A stretch of DNA of 64,000 bases from Pullulanibacillus sp. KACC 23026 (GCF_029094525.1 NZ_CP119107.1:1922001-1986000), one strand, 5' to 3'; counted from the first letter of the stretch, positions 45,601 to 53,285 are shown. Notes: generated from the letters alone by a model not told the origin. A program made the numbers and translations.

Positions 45601-47796
45601 TCTGCAACACCTAAACCGGCAGGAGCCGAACTGACGTATAAAGTCACTCATGGCAAAGGATTTAGCCGGTTTGAACAACTAGATGGTGAGATTACGCACA
45701 CGATGGATACGGTCGTTCCTTTGGATGATACACTAAAAGTGGTCCAACTGCGCATAAGGAATAGTAGTAAGGTGCAAAAACAAATTTCCATTACGTATTA
45801 CGCCGAATGGGTTCTTGGAGTTACTCGCGAGGCGCAAGCACCTTTCATTGTGACAGAATGGGATAAGGATCATAAGGCATTACTTGCTCATAACGCCTAT
45901 CAGGAAACCTTTAGTGATGCTGTCAGCTTTATGCATATTTCTATTCCCGGGTCCAAGGATCCATCGGAACAGTTGTACTCTTGGACAGGTAACCGAGCGG
46001 AATTTATCGGACACGGAGGTTCATTAGAATCTCCAGCAGCACTCTTTGAAAAGGGACTGTCAAACCGCACAGGGTCATTCTCCAATACTTGCGGAGCGAT
46101 CCAAACGGTTGTTGAAATACCCCCGGAAGATGAAATAACGGTAACCATTTTATTTGGCTGTGCAGCCTCAAAAAGTGAGGTTTATTCATTAATCGGACAA
46201 TATGGTCGGCCTTCTTCCTTCAATGATACATTAACAAGTGTTAAACGTTATTGGCAGAATATCCTTGGACAAGTACAGGTTAAATCACCAGATCGTTCAA
46301 TGGATATAATGATGAATGGCTGGCTATTATATCAAACATTGGCCTGTCGATTATGGGCCAGGACCGCTTTTTACCAAGCAGGCGGGGCATTTGGATTTCG
46401 CGATCAGCTGCAGGATTCACTCGCGTTTTTACATGCAGACCCTTCCATCACAAGGAAGCAAATACTTATCAATGCTGCACATCAATATCAAGAAGGAGAT
46501 GTACAGCACTGGTGGCACGAAGAAACACACAAGGGAATCCGTACGAAATTTTCAGATGACTTACTTTGGCTTCCATACACTGTCTCGCGTTATTTAGAAC
46601 AAACAGGTGATTACGAAATTCTTAAAGAAAACGTTCCCTTTATAAAAAGTGATGTTCTTAAAGATGAAGAATTGGAGCGTTACGAAGATACCGTAGTGTC
46701 TGAAGAAAAAGGGACCGTATTGGAACATTGCCTACGAGCCATTCGCCATTCCTTGAAATTTGGTGAACACGGAATCCCACTTATGGGAATTGGTGACTGG
46801 AACGACGGGATGAGCCGTATTGGAGCACAGGGACGCGGCGAGAGTGTCTGGCTGGGGTGGTTCCTTTTAGAAATTCTTAACAGGTTTATTAGACTTGAAG
46901 GGGACATCCTCTCGCCAAACGAAATTGAACAATTTGAAGAAACCGCACGCCAATTGGAGAACAACCTCAACCATAATGCTTGGGATGGTTCTTGGTTCCG
47001 CAGGGCCTTTACGGATGCTGGGACATGGATTGGGACCAATCGGAACAAGGAATGCCGAATTGATGCCATTGCACAGTCATGGTCAGTCCTTTCGAAGGGA
47101 ACATCAGAAGACCGGCAGTCTCGGGCGATGGCATCGTTTGATCGCGAGCTTGTTGACCGCGATTTAAGCCTTGCTAAATTGTTAACAAAACCGTTTAATG
47201 AAACAAGCCCAAGCCCTGGATACATTCAAGGGTATCCGCCTGGAATTCGCGAAAATGGAGGGCAGTATACACACGGTGTGATATGGGGAATTGTGGCATG
47301 GGCGATGTTAAATCGTCGAGATAAGGCATTTGAGCTATTTTCCATGCTAAATCCCATCACACATACCCGCAACTTTCGAGACGTCCAAACGTACGAAAAT
47401 GAACCATATGTTATGTCAGCAGATGTCTATACAGCTACTCCTCATCAAGGACGGGCTGGATGGTCCTGGTACACGGGAGCTGCGGGTTGGATGTACCAAG
47501 CGGGGCTGGAATATGTACTAGGAGTCAAGCTTCAAGGAGATCAGCTTTATATTCAGCCTTGTGTACCAGCCGAGTGGGATTCGTACACCATCGACTATAA
47601 ATACCGAAAGACCACTTATTCGCTGAAGGTCTATTGTAAACAAGATCTTGGAATTCCAGTTAAATGGCTGGTCGACGGTAAGGACGCCGGAAAAGAGCCG
47701 TATTTGAAACTCGTGGATGACGGACAGGTTCACTTAGTAGAAGTTCATCTTGGTTTGCAGCATTTCAGACCACAGGAAAACAGGACACATGGTTAA
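39691..47796 (+). CDS. ndvB: Cyclic beta-1,2-glucan synthase-like giant protein (GT84-GH94)
   Basis: A 2701-residue inner-membrane protein, near the normal 2800-2900. In order: an N-terminal cytosolic region (1-380); two helices near 388-435; a GT84 domain (about 450-800) with FGILADFCDA, the T-T-D-H-D-T acid cluster near 602 and HRWIRGDWQ near 750; several helices (780-960); a glycoamylase-like domain with GFDRGLEHDL and YMAHHQGMSM; then tandem GH94 beta-sandwich regions and an (alpha/alpha)6 catalytic domain with GDWNDGM near 2370. The family makes, trims and closes cyclic beta-1,2-glucans from UDP-glucose. By eye it is more GC-rich than its neighbours and is a single gene with no exporter nearby. 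AAAGGGGGAG precedes the ATG. Confidence 0.92.
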   Translation: MILNNDQLRARAHEFALTHELTSTGELAARFWPGFNRDLATLHEFAKLLQNYNVDCKQPAEDWLLDHINFIETQAQVVYRELPNTKLKRLPKLKTTGLPRIYAVCNDYLDQMNGHYDVDSFENYIMSFQEVSVLKDSECWTLLSAMRVVIIRRLAEAMREVRKRHDVCHSITSFMKQIGSKNMTDSKIRALLEQKTRKKPLDPVEIVHFVQHLSEWEPNIRIVHDWLAVHIETSESSLEQMVSFEHELQAELQVICGNLVKSLHTLERLPWRLSFTKISHIEKILLSDPNNDYKRLDIASRDLLRGRVAKIAEQLNIPETLVAQTSIRLAKSRLEDADADQTKLIPREACLSYYLLDPHGTTILRGELSKLARPRRLPHLAIRRQPSLVYFLSFILLFVGLMLVSGRWTTYGSGVRPISWLAIFAALFLPISEWVITILHEVISKCCHPTPLLRYDFSNEVSEDARTIVVMPVIWSSKEEVDDVVNQLLVHYLANRQKNLHFGILADFCDAHSETMPGDGEILSHALDRIDELQQQYGTDKFFLFHRSRVYNSVDRVYMGWERKRGKLVEFVELLSGNNHTSYKTILGETTILQNIKYIFTTDHDTLLPIGVVSRLAGTIHFPYNRPRLNHDETRVIEGFGVLQPRIGVSFESTQSSRFAALWAGEPGIDPYAFAVSDVYQDFFSHAIFVGKGIFDVEAFRKTLVDRIPDHSVLSHDLLEGGFLRTGLVSDIEVVESYPKTYYAYEQRAHRWIRGDWQLLKWLGIKCEDRHGESKQIALCSLTRWQIVDNLRRSLRAPIYFLVAILGLFALPGRSWVWETIVLLTIFLPFLRALASAVMGRRLNRSLGVSFMQCALQFITLPFSAVLSADAIIRSLYRMYVSRRNLLEWVPSAWTDRDDTTKHVFMFEPAGYIVSVLFAVVAWLSDDIFVRAIGVAALILWLLARPIIQKLNQPQKPNKYPWMDAAGSQLRELASQIWSFYERYVTEDESWLPPDNVQYHPQEIIAHRTSPTNIGLYLACVVAARDLDFIDTSVMVKRIEASVKTVVRMEKWNGHLLNWYDTESAQPLLPKYVSTVDSGNFVAYLMVVRQGLAEWGKRESDFKPHIDSLNKEINELIEQTNFQSLYNQDERLFSLGYHLDSNQKDTILYDLLASEARQASFVAIALGQIPVSHWFSLGRTMTISGKDKTLLSWSGTMFEYLMPSLIMRTYKNTIWDSTYRGVVRLQQMYADQFQVPFGISESGYYAFDYQMNYQYRAFGIPGLGFDRGLEHDLVLAPYATIMALPYAGNAGLSALKRFEDLQAKGDFGYYEAVDFTSQRLSKGSRYQVVQSYMAHHQGMSMLTLCNLLANDIMINRFHSDARICTTDMLLQERLPDKAALIEEPIGIYKKFTSFEEHFDSLERNFYEPTLLPEVNILSNGRMTSINTNNGTGMLTWNGIAVTRWREDPVVDTSGMMIYIHEFPSEETWSTSRFPCNAIQDTKAVFRLDKTSYEGEYQGISSNLEITISPNVDAEIRRLQLVNNSDQDRVLEVTTFLELAMANPSAVNAHPAFNKLFIETSHDAASQCLLAKRRPREDKEQETWAVHTVYVDTHEVGDYEFETDRAKFIGRGYSLKEPKALFSRLRGLTGSVVDPAFVMRRRIQLAPKESATVYIVTGVAESRDKALDIIHQLSEPKQSDNAFHLALVRSQIDLRHLHLTPEQAMEAYLLAGRLLFTPPLTSLRQEAIEHNRLGQSALWPYGVSGDVPIVVVTIKNMADLPFVLLITRQHQYLCMLGLEIDLVVLDETIGGYQDQLMNRLRDEMTAIGIGQMKRMIGLKASQLDENVRTLLKAVARVWLRAGGPSLKAQLHVEPMTLKPLKRQPAATQKGIQKQLATSITPIGEFFNGWGGFIEDGQAYQLFVQNGSYLPRPWSNILANPRFGCLITDFGTGYSWWHNSRECKLTPWTNDPVLDQPGECLYLRDLVTGKVWSATPKPAGAELTYKVTHGKGFSRFEQLDGEITHTMDTVVPLDDTLKVVQLRIRNSSKVQKQISITYYAEWVLGVTREAQAPFIVTEWDKDHKALLAHNAYQETFSDAVSFMHISIPGSKDPSEQLYSWTGNRAEFIGHGGSLESPAALFEKGLSNRTGSFSNTCGAIQTVVEIPPEDEITVTILFGCAASKSEVYSLIGQYGRPSSFNDTLTSVKRYWQNILGQVQVKSPDRSMDIMMNGWLLYQTLACRLWARTAFYQAGGAFGFRDQLQDSLAFLHADPSITRKQILINAAHQYQEGDVQHWWHEETHKGIRTKFSDDLLWLPYTVSRYLEQTGDYEILKENVPFIKSDVLKDEELERYEDTVVSEEKGTVLEHCLRAIRHSLKFGEHGIPLMGIGDWNDGMSRIGAQGRGESVWLGWFLLEILNRFIRLEGDILSPNEIEQFEETARQLENNLNHNAWDGSWFRRAFTDAGTWIGTNRNKECRIDAIAQSWSVLSKGTSEDRQSRAMASFDRELVDRDLSLAKLLTKPFNETSPSPGYIQGYPPGIRENGGQYTHGVIWGIVAWAMLNRRDKAFELFSMLNPITHTRNFRDVQTYENEPYVMSADVYTATPHQGRAGWSWYTGAAGWMYQAGLEYVLGVKLQGDQLYIQPCVPAEWDSYTIDYKYRKTTYSLKVYCKQDLGIPVKWLVDGKDAGKEPYLKLVDDGQVHLVEVHLGLQHFRPQENRTHG

Positions 47797-47822
47797 ATAA
47801 GAGAGACAATTGGCGATATGCA

Positions 47823-47879
47823 CCCAATAAAGTGGACAGATGAACTAAACAAATCTGTTCAACTTTATTGGGGTTTTTT
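47823..47879 (+). terminator. Long Rho-independent terminator after the glucan synthase gene
   Basis: CCCAATAAAGT (47823-47833) pairs with ACTTTATTGGG (47862-47872), with inner pairing of GAACA-type segments, followed by GTTTTTTA. The next 150 bases before array 4 hold no gene. Confidence 0.85.
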
Positions 47880-48036
47880 ATGAAAAGGGATGAGTTCAAA
47901 TGGGTGTCCTTTACACAAATGATGCACAGTACCTGGATTAACACCTGCTCAAATAACTAGGGAGCAATTTTGGTTATATTTGGTTTATAAGGAATCGGGC
48001 CGCTGCTTCTGAGCCTGAAGAGTTAGGTACACCTAT

Positions 48037-49336
48037 AAAATAGGGTTGAGAGCAGGCAAGAATGGCGTTCATCGAGGGGATGAACGCCAAAATAAGTGGA
48101 TGAAGCAGCTGTAAGGGCGTTCATCGAGGGTATGAACGCCAAAAAGAGGGAGTGAGGCAGCTGTAAGGGTGTTCATCAAGGGGATGAACGCCAAAATAAG
48201 TGGATGAGGCAGCTGTAAGGGCGTTCATCAAGGGTATGAACGCCAAAAAGAGGGAGTGAGGCAGCTGTAAGGGCGTTCATCAAGGGGATGAACGCCAAAA
48301 TAAGTGGATGAGGCAGCTGTAAGGGCGTTCATCAAAGGTATGAACGCCAAAATAAGTGGATGAGGCAGCTGTAAGGGCGTTCATCGAGGGTATGAACGCC
48401 AAAAAGAGGGAGTGAGGCAGCTGTAAGGGTGTTCATCAAGGGGATGAACGCCAAAATAAGTGGATGAGGCAGCAGTAAGGGCGTTCATCAAGGGTATGAA
48501 CGCCAAAATAGGGTTGAGAGCAGGCAAGAAGGGCGTTCATCAAGGGGATGAACGCCAAAATAAGTGGATGAAGCAGCAGTAAGGGCGTTCATCGAGGGTA
48601 TGAACGCCAAAAAGAGGGAGTGAGGCAGCAGTAAGGGCGTTCATCGAGGGGATGAACGCCAAAATAAGTGGATGAGGCAGCTGTAAGGGCGTTCATCAAA
48701 GGTATGAACGCCAAAATAAGTGGATGAGGCAGCTGTAAGGGCGTTCATCAAGGGGATGAACGCCAAAATAAGTGGATGAGGCAGCTGTAAGGGCGTTCAT
48801 CAAAGGTATGAACGCCAAAATAAGTGGATGAGGCAGCTGTAAGGGCGTTCATCGAGGGTATGAACGCCAAAAAGAGGGAGTGAGGCAGCTGTAAGGGTGT
48901 TCATCAAGGGGATGAACGCCAAAATAAGTGGATGAGGCAGCAGTAAGGGCGTTCATCAAGGGTATGAACGCCAAAATAGGGTTGAGAGCAGGCAAGAAGG
49001 GCGTTCATCAAGGGGATGAACGCCAAAATAAGTGGATGAAGCAGCAGTAAGGGCGTTCATCGAGGGTATGAACGCCAAAAAGAGGGAGTGAGGCAGCTGT
49101 AAGGGCGTTCATCAAGGGGATGAACGCCAAAATAAGTGGATGAGGCAGCGGTAAGGGCGTTCATCAAGGGGATGAACGCCAAAATAAGTGGATGAGGCAG
49201 CCGGAAGGGCGTTCATCAAGGGAATGAACGCCAAAATAAGTGGATGAGGCAGCCGGAAGGGCGTTCATCGAGGGGATGAACGCCAAAATAGGGTTGAGAG
49301 CAGGCAAGAAGGGCGTTCAACGAGGGGATGAACGCC
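48037..49336 (+). repeat. Palindrome array 4: 25 units of 52 bp
   Basis: Palindromes of the GGCGTTCATC type start at 48064 and repeat with an exact 52-bp period to 49312 (1248 = 24 x 52), with no phase error. Linkers are of three 27-bp types: AAAATAGGG...GGCAAG, AAAATAAGTGGATGAGG..., and AAAAAGAGGGAGTGAGG.... A block of about 370 bp (48257-48629) is repeated identically at 48725-49097, an offset of nine units. Many centres are AAGGGT or GAGGGT, breaking one stem pair. Confidence 0.95.
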
Positions 49337-49343
49337 AAAAATG

Positions 49344-49430
49344 TCTGATCGGTTGCCGCACTTTTTCTTGTAGAACAAATCGGTAGTTAGTCAAAGTGAA
49401 ATTTTTACAAAATATGTGAAATTAAGGTTA
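49344..49430 (+). repeat. Dispersed repeat R3, 87 bp (copy 2)
   Basis: It matches 36154-36240 with about ten differences and starts eight bases after the last array-4 palindrome. It precedes the GNAT gene at 49469 and ends in AAGGTTATAATTAAC, which contains a TATAAT -10-like element. Confidence 0.7.
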
Positions 49431-49468
49431 TAATTAACTTCTACTAGTTATAAAGGGGATGAGGAGAA

Positions 49469-49891
49469 TTGGAAATAATTCAACAATGGGACCAGAGTGA
49501 GAGCGAGTTTATTCGAAAAAAGTTAATTGAATACAATATGGAAAAACTCCCAGATGATCTTAAAACGCCAAATGAAAACATAAGTTTTATTATAAAAGAT
49601 GATGATAGAAAAATTGTTGGTGGAATTACTGGAAACATGTTTTGGGACCATTTACATATTGATTTTTTGTGGGTTGATCAGAGCGTCAGAGGGAAAGGGT
49701 ACGGCAGCGAACTATTGAATAAAATGGAGGGATTCGCAAAAGAAAAAGGGTGTAGGTTAATTTATCTAGATACATTTAGTTTTCAAGCACCTGATTTCTA
49801 TAAAAAAAATGGTTATGAGGTTTTTGGTATTCTTGAGGATCATCCAAAAGGATTTAATCAATATTTTTTACAAAAAAGACTTAGCAAATAG
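49469..49891 (+). CDS. GNAT family N-acetyltransferase
   Basis: A 140-residue enzyme. Motif A reads IDFLWVDQSVRGKGYGSELL, with R-G-K-G-Y-G as the CoA loop; the C-terminal FYKKNGYEVFG is the usual motif B turn. The C-terminal HPKGFNQYFLQKRL is common in a small-molecule GNAT group of unknown substrate found in Bacillales. GAGGAG lies just upstream of the TTG start. It follows repeat R3 and is closed by a terminator. Confidence 0.88.
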   Translation: MEIIQQWDQSESEFIRKKLIEYNMEKLPDDLKTPNENISFIIKDDDRKIVGGITGNMFWDHLHIDFLWVDQSVRGKGYGSELLNKMEGFAKEKGCRLIYLDTFSFQAPDFYKKNGYEVFGILEDHPKGFNQYFLQKRLSK

Positions 49892-49908
49892 TAGTTAAAG
49901 AAACAAGT

Positions 49909-49941
49909 GCGATACTTGATAAGGTATCGCTGTTTTCTTAT
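49909..49941 (+). terminator. Terminator, GCGATAC repeat family
   Basis: GCGATAC (49909-49915) pairs with GTATCGC (49924-49930), then TGTTTTCTTATTC. It is closely similar to 20528-20561, including the trailing GGTTCAGTTT. The remaining gap to 50108 holds nothing recognisable. Confidence 0.75.
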
Positions 49942-50108
49942 TCAGCAAGTGGTTCAGTTTGGATAATAACGGTATATCCCTTTTATTATTCGGTTGAGGC
50001 AATAGGTGATTTGAATGTAAATTAGGGTAAAAAAATGATTCAATAAGAAAGCTTTTTTACATCAAATGTCTTAGCGAGCATGCCGACCTCTAGACAATTA
50101 TGGTGATT

Positions 50109-50585
50109 TTAGTCAAATTCCTGTGAAATCCCTTTAAAAAACCATATACAGAACCATCGAGTGGCCATAAAAGTTAAAAATAAACTCATCCATGTAAAAT
50201 ACCAGGTCCAATGCACATAAGTAATGAGCTTTGTGTATTTCTCGAAGATCACTTCGCTCACAGTTAGAACCGTGCAAAATGAGCAGTAGTATAGAAACTT
50301 TATTATTTTATTATGATCATTTGGATAAAACACATTAAAAATACTACAAATGATTGGGTAAAAAAAATATTCGTAGCTAAAGCTTGACCGATTAACCTCG
50401 GGAAAAAAACGGACTGGATAGCTGATCAAGCCAAACTCAATAACGATTAAACCTGTTACCCAGGTAATGGCTTGTTTAAACAAAAAAGCGACAACTGCTA
50501 ATCGCCACTTATTTTTAGGAATGATAAACACGAATCCAATTGCGATGATCCATAAAATAATTAAAATAAATACTTCGTTTCTCAT
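50109..50585 (-). CDS. Multi-helix membrane protein, CBO0543-like
   Basis: A 158-residue protein with four or five hydrophobic helices, including VFILIILWIIAIGFVFIIP and FCTVLTVSEVIF. The conserved elements PVRFFPEVNRSSFSYEYFFY and YVHWTWYFTWMSLFLTF match the gene just upstream on the same strand (PVRELPKATDISLTTDYFFY; YINYAWYWTWLDFFGLY), so they are tandem paralogues. I recall the pattern from CBO0543-type proteins of clostridia and bacilli; the function is unknown. It overlaps the upstream gene by four bases (ATGA) and is translated by coupling. Confidence 0.65.
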   Translation of the reverse strand: MRNEVFILIILWIIAIGFVFIIPKNKWRLAVVAFLFKQAITWVTGLIVIEFGLISYPVRFFPEVNRSSFSYEYFFYPIICSIFNVFYPNDHNKIIKFLYYCSFCTVLTVSEVIFEKYTKLITYVHWTWYFTWMSLFLTFMATRWFCIWFFKGISQEFD

Positions 50586-51079
50586 AGAAGGACCTGCTTG
50601 TCACTCTGGAATAGAGAGTGCTTTTTAAAAAACCATTTATATATCAAATTAGTAATGGCGTATAAACCAAAAAAATCTAGCCATGTCCAGTACCAGGCAT
50701 AGTTTATGTAATTGATTAAATTTGTATTTTTTTCCAAAAGAACATCGAAAATAACTACAACTGAAATCCAGGCAGCTAAATAAATGAGTCGGATAATCAA
50801 ATTTTTCTTTGGTTCAAAGATCATGTAATAACCACAAACAAAAGGATAAAAAAAGTAGTCAGTTGTTAAGGAGATATCTGTTGCTTTTGGTAATTCCCGT
50901 ACTGGAAATGAATACAAATGTAAATTAACATGTATCAAAGAATTTAGCCACATTAAGGTTTGACACATAAGAAACGCAAATAGAAATCTCCGTCTACGTT
51001 TTTTTGGAACTATTACCACATATGAAAGAAGACTGCTAACCCACATTATAAGCATTATTAAATAATCAACTGACATCAT
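50582..51079 (-). CDS. Multi-helix membrane protein, CBO0543-like (tandem paralogue)
   Basis: A protein of 165 residues with hydrophobic helices at YLIMLIMWVSSLLSYVVIV, FLFAFLMCQTLMWL and AAWISVVVIFDVLL. It carries the same P-V-R-x-x-P and W-Y-W-T-W-L blocks as its neighbour 50109. The frame runs to 51100, but AAAGGA lies six bases before the ATG at 51079. The C-terminal ATGA overlap shows that the pair forms an operon. Both may form a membrane complex; this is inference only. Confidence 0.65.
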   Translation of the reverse strand: MMSVDYLIMLIMWVSSLLSYVVIVPKKRRRRFLFAFLMCQTLMWLNSLIHVNLHLYSFPVRELPKATDISLTTDYFFYPFVCGYYMIFEPKKNLIIRLIYLAAWISVVVIFDVLLEKNTNLINYINYAWYWTWLDFFGLYAITNLIYKWFFKKHSLFQSDKQVLL

Positions 51080-51277
51080 TAAAAATCCTTTCATGAACAA
51101 CTTAGTTTTAATTTATCCAATTTATCCTATCTATAATCTTGACCTAATTAAGAAAAGTAACAAAAGAAAAGTGGGAAATTAAGTCTGAATGACAATATAA
51201 ATAGAGGCATCCTAGGAACTAGGACACCATTTTATAGGGTGAAAACATTAGGGTCTACTTGACTCCAGGCATTAGTC

Positions 51278-51409
51278 TTAATAGACGTAAGCAGCTCCAA
51301 CAATAATTAAGAGGATGAACAGTACAACAATTAGGGCAAAGCCTGCACCCATTCCGTAGCCACCGCCGCCGTAGCAGCAGCCGCCACCCATTCCACCATA
51401 TCCAGCCAT
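51278..51409 (-). CDS. YjcZ family sporulation microprotein, 43 aa
   Basis: The minus strand encodes a Gly/Tyr/Cys-rich head ([20 protein letters not shown]) followed by one hydrophobic helix ([19 protein letters not shown]). This layout, with the [11 protein letters not shown] helix, is characteristic of the YjcZ family, tiny proteins linked to sporulation in Bacillus. AAAGGTGGT precedes the ATG. Its presence supports a spore-forming host. Confidence 0.85.
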   Translation of the reverse strand: MAGYGGMGGGCCYGGGGYGMGAGFALIVVLFILLIIVGAAYVY

Positions 51410-51576
51410 TTAAGAGCACCACCTTTCACTTTAGATAATTTACTATATGGAAATACGCCATTAAGGATATGGACAAAAGTTTTTTATTAATAAAATAAAC
51501 TGTTTTACTACATGGATCAAAAGGTTATGGGTACACGAATTTAATGAGCATTAATAACAAGAAAAAATGCTCCTAT

Positions 51577-52368
51577 TTACTCAGGTGTGTCATTAAAAAG
51601 CGGTTTCTTAAACCATTTCTTATTTTTATTTAGATATTCTCTCCCTGCCCAGTAATTAGGAGGCTCGTAACCAATTAATGAATAATCGAGTTCATAACCA
51701 TTGGTTGCCAATTGAATAAGTAACATTTTCTTGAGATCAGATGGATGAATGTCTTTTGTTTTGACAGTGATAACTTGAACTCCATGACGTTGCGGATTTC
51801 CCACAACGATCACTTGATTACCTTTTGTATAAACTTCAGTAACGTTTGTTTGAAACACAACAATATATAAGTCAAGGTCCGTTTTATTTTGAAAGGTTGG
51901 AAAATCAATTCCTATATTATGTTCGAAATCAAATAAACCCGAAAGTCCAATATCATAGATGGGGAATAAACGATGTTGTGCGAAATAAATCCTACTCGGA
52001 ATAGAACTCCATCTCCCGCCTCCATAGGTGCTGTGCCACTGTTCTTGATAAACAGGACGCTCATAGGATGGATCCTTTTTAATTGTATTGAAGGGGATTT
52101 TTGATCCCGTTTTCAGGACTTCAGAAATAGGAAAGGTAGTTGAAGGGTATTTACCCTCCCATTCTTTTTCCTGTGGAGACTTATGAATAGTAACTGGCTT
52201 TGGAGGCTCAAGATCATTTAATCTATTTTCAAGTTCGGCGTATTTTTCATAAATTTCTTTTTCACTCGTTGAATTGTAAGAATGACTCTTAGCGTGAGTT
52301 AATGAACCAAAAATAAGATATAAAGTCATAATGCAGGCACCAATTGCAAAAACAACTGTTTTATTCAT
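51577..52368 (-). CDS. Hypothetical exported/membrane-anchored protein, 263 aa
   Basis: The N-terminus NKTVVFAIGACIMTLYLIFG is a single hydrophobic segment (signal peptide or anchor). Then come a charged helical linker (EIYEKYAELENRLNDLEPPK) and a beta-rich outer domain with YGGGRWSSIPSRIYFAQH, LDLYIVVFQTNVTEVYTKGN and a terminal YLNKNKKWFKK. No family is recognised. The frame reaches 52377, but GAGGTGAT lies before the ATG at 52368. It is a single gene. Confidence 0.7.
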   Translation of the reverse strand: MNKTVVFAIGACIMTLYLIFGSLTHAKSHSYNSTSEKEIYEKYAELENRLNDLEPPKPVTIHKSPQEKEWEGKYPSTTFPISEVLKTGSKIPFNTIKKDPSYERPVYQEQWHSTYGGGRWSSIPSRIYFAQHRLFPIYDIGLSGLFDFEHNIGIDFPTFQNKTDLDLYIVVFQTNVTEVYTKGNQVIVVGNPQRHGVQVITVKTKDIHPSDLKKMLLIQLATNGYELDYSLIGYEPPNYWAGREYLNKNKKWFKKPLFNDTPE

Positions 52369-52433
52369 CAAAATCACCTCTAGTAGTTAATGTCTGAATA
52401 AAAAGGTCAAACTATTCCGGCTAACAAGACCAA

Positions 52434-52760
52434 TTGTGGAAATATTGCGAGCTATTGTGCAAGAGGGTCACAATAATTGAATGTAGTCTAGTAGTGGAAG
52501 AAGAAATTTCAAAAATTGAAGGAATTGAAACGGTGGATGTAAGAAATTCCCACAGCTTTTTGCTGTATGGGGGCATAAATCACTTTTATCAACAGTACCG
52601 AAAAGTGTTTAGATTTTTTGCAAGATGCCTAGATAATGATTTACGAGCCCTTTACATCAAGAAAAGCCATTTGTTGCTTACATATCGAGTGAATAATGAT
52701 ACTATTAAAATAACTCACCGGATAATTTTTAACAGTTCGGTTTCATGGAAGAAGTTTTAA
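52434..52760 (+). CDS. Uncertain ORF, 108 codons
   Basis: It opens with TTG without a clear ribosome binding site. The middle, VVEEEISKIEGIETVDVRNS, looks protein-like; the rest is rich in Arg, Tyr and Phe (RKVFRFFARCLDNDLRALYI). It ends 12 bases before the Nudix gene. It may be a relic or a rapidly changing small gene; I do not recognise it. Confidence 0.3.
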   Translation: MWKYCELLCKRVTIIECSLVVEEEISKIEGIETVDVRNSHSFLLYGGINHFYQQYRKVFRFFARCLDNDLRALYIKKSHLLLTYRVNNDTIKITHRIIFNSSVSWKKF

Positions 52761-52781
52761 CGTATAGAGGGGATGTTAGAA

Positions 52782-53285
52782 GTGGAAGTTCGACAAATGG
52801 CAACGGCCTTCTTAATTCACCAAGACAGAGTGTTGATGATGAAGAAAGCTAAGAGTAAAATCTTTCATTTTGAATTTTGGGGTGGAATTGGAGGCCATAT
52901 GGAACCGAATGAATTGAATTATCCCATGGAAGCGAGTTACCGAGAAATTGAAGAAGAGACAGGAATTAAAAAAGATGACATTAAAAATTTTAAGCTTAAC
53001 TACATACTACTTGAAAATAATAGCGGGGAAATACGTCAACAATATGTTTACTTTGGAGAAACAAGGCATATGAATGTTAGGCCTTCTGATGAAGGGGAAC
53101 TATATTGGATATCTAAGAATGAGTTATCAAGTTTATATACCTCAAAAATGATCGGTTTAACTCTTGAGCACTATTTGACTCATACCAACAACACTCCTAA
53201 CATTTTGCTTGGAGCCATGATGACTAATAATGAATCTAAACCAGAAATCCAATGGTCAATCATCAATGAGACTTTTGGGTTTTAG
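52782..53285 (+). CDS. Nudix hydrolase
   Basis: A 167-residue protein. After VRQMATAFLIHQDRVLMMKK the Nudix box reads GGHMEPNELNYPMEASYREI then EEETGIK; the spacing from G to E is a little longer than in the canonical G-x5-E-x7-REUxEExGU, so the substrate class may differ. The C-terminal TSKMIGLTLEHYLTHTNN resembles 8-oxo-dGTPase-like members. The GTG at 52782 has GAGGGG nine bases upstream, while the ATG at 52773 touches that site. It is monocistronic. Confidence 0.8.
   Translation: MEVRQMATAFLIHQDRVLMMKKAKSKIFHFEFWGGIGGHMEPNELNYPMEASYREIEEETGIKKDDIKNFKLNYILLENNSGEIRQQYVYFGETRHMNVRPSDEGELYWISKNELSSLYTSKMIGLTLEHYLTHTNNTPNILLGAMMTNNESKPEIQWSIINETFGF

Noticed and set aside
40824-47733. Numerous antisense and alternate-frame ORFs within the glucan synthase gene
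   Set aside because: They lie entirely inside a clearly conserved reading frame and have no start signals or family features.
47820-47990. Possible insertion-sequence end after the glucan synthase gene
   Set aside because: The dyad CCCAATAAAGT/ACTTTATTGGG plus T-run is explained as a terminator; no transposase or matching second end was seen.
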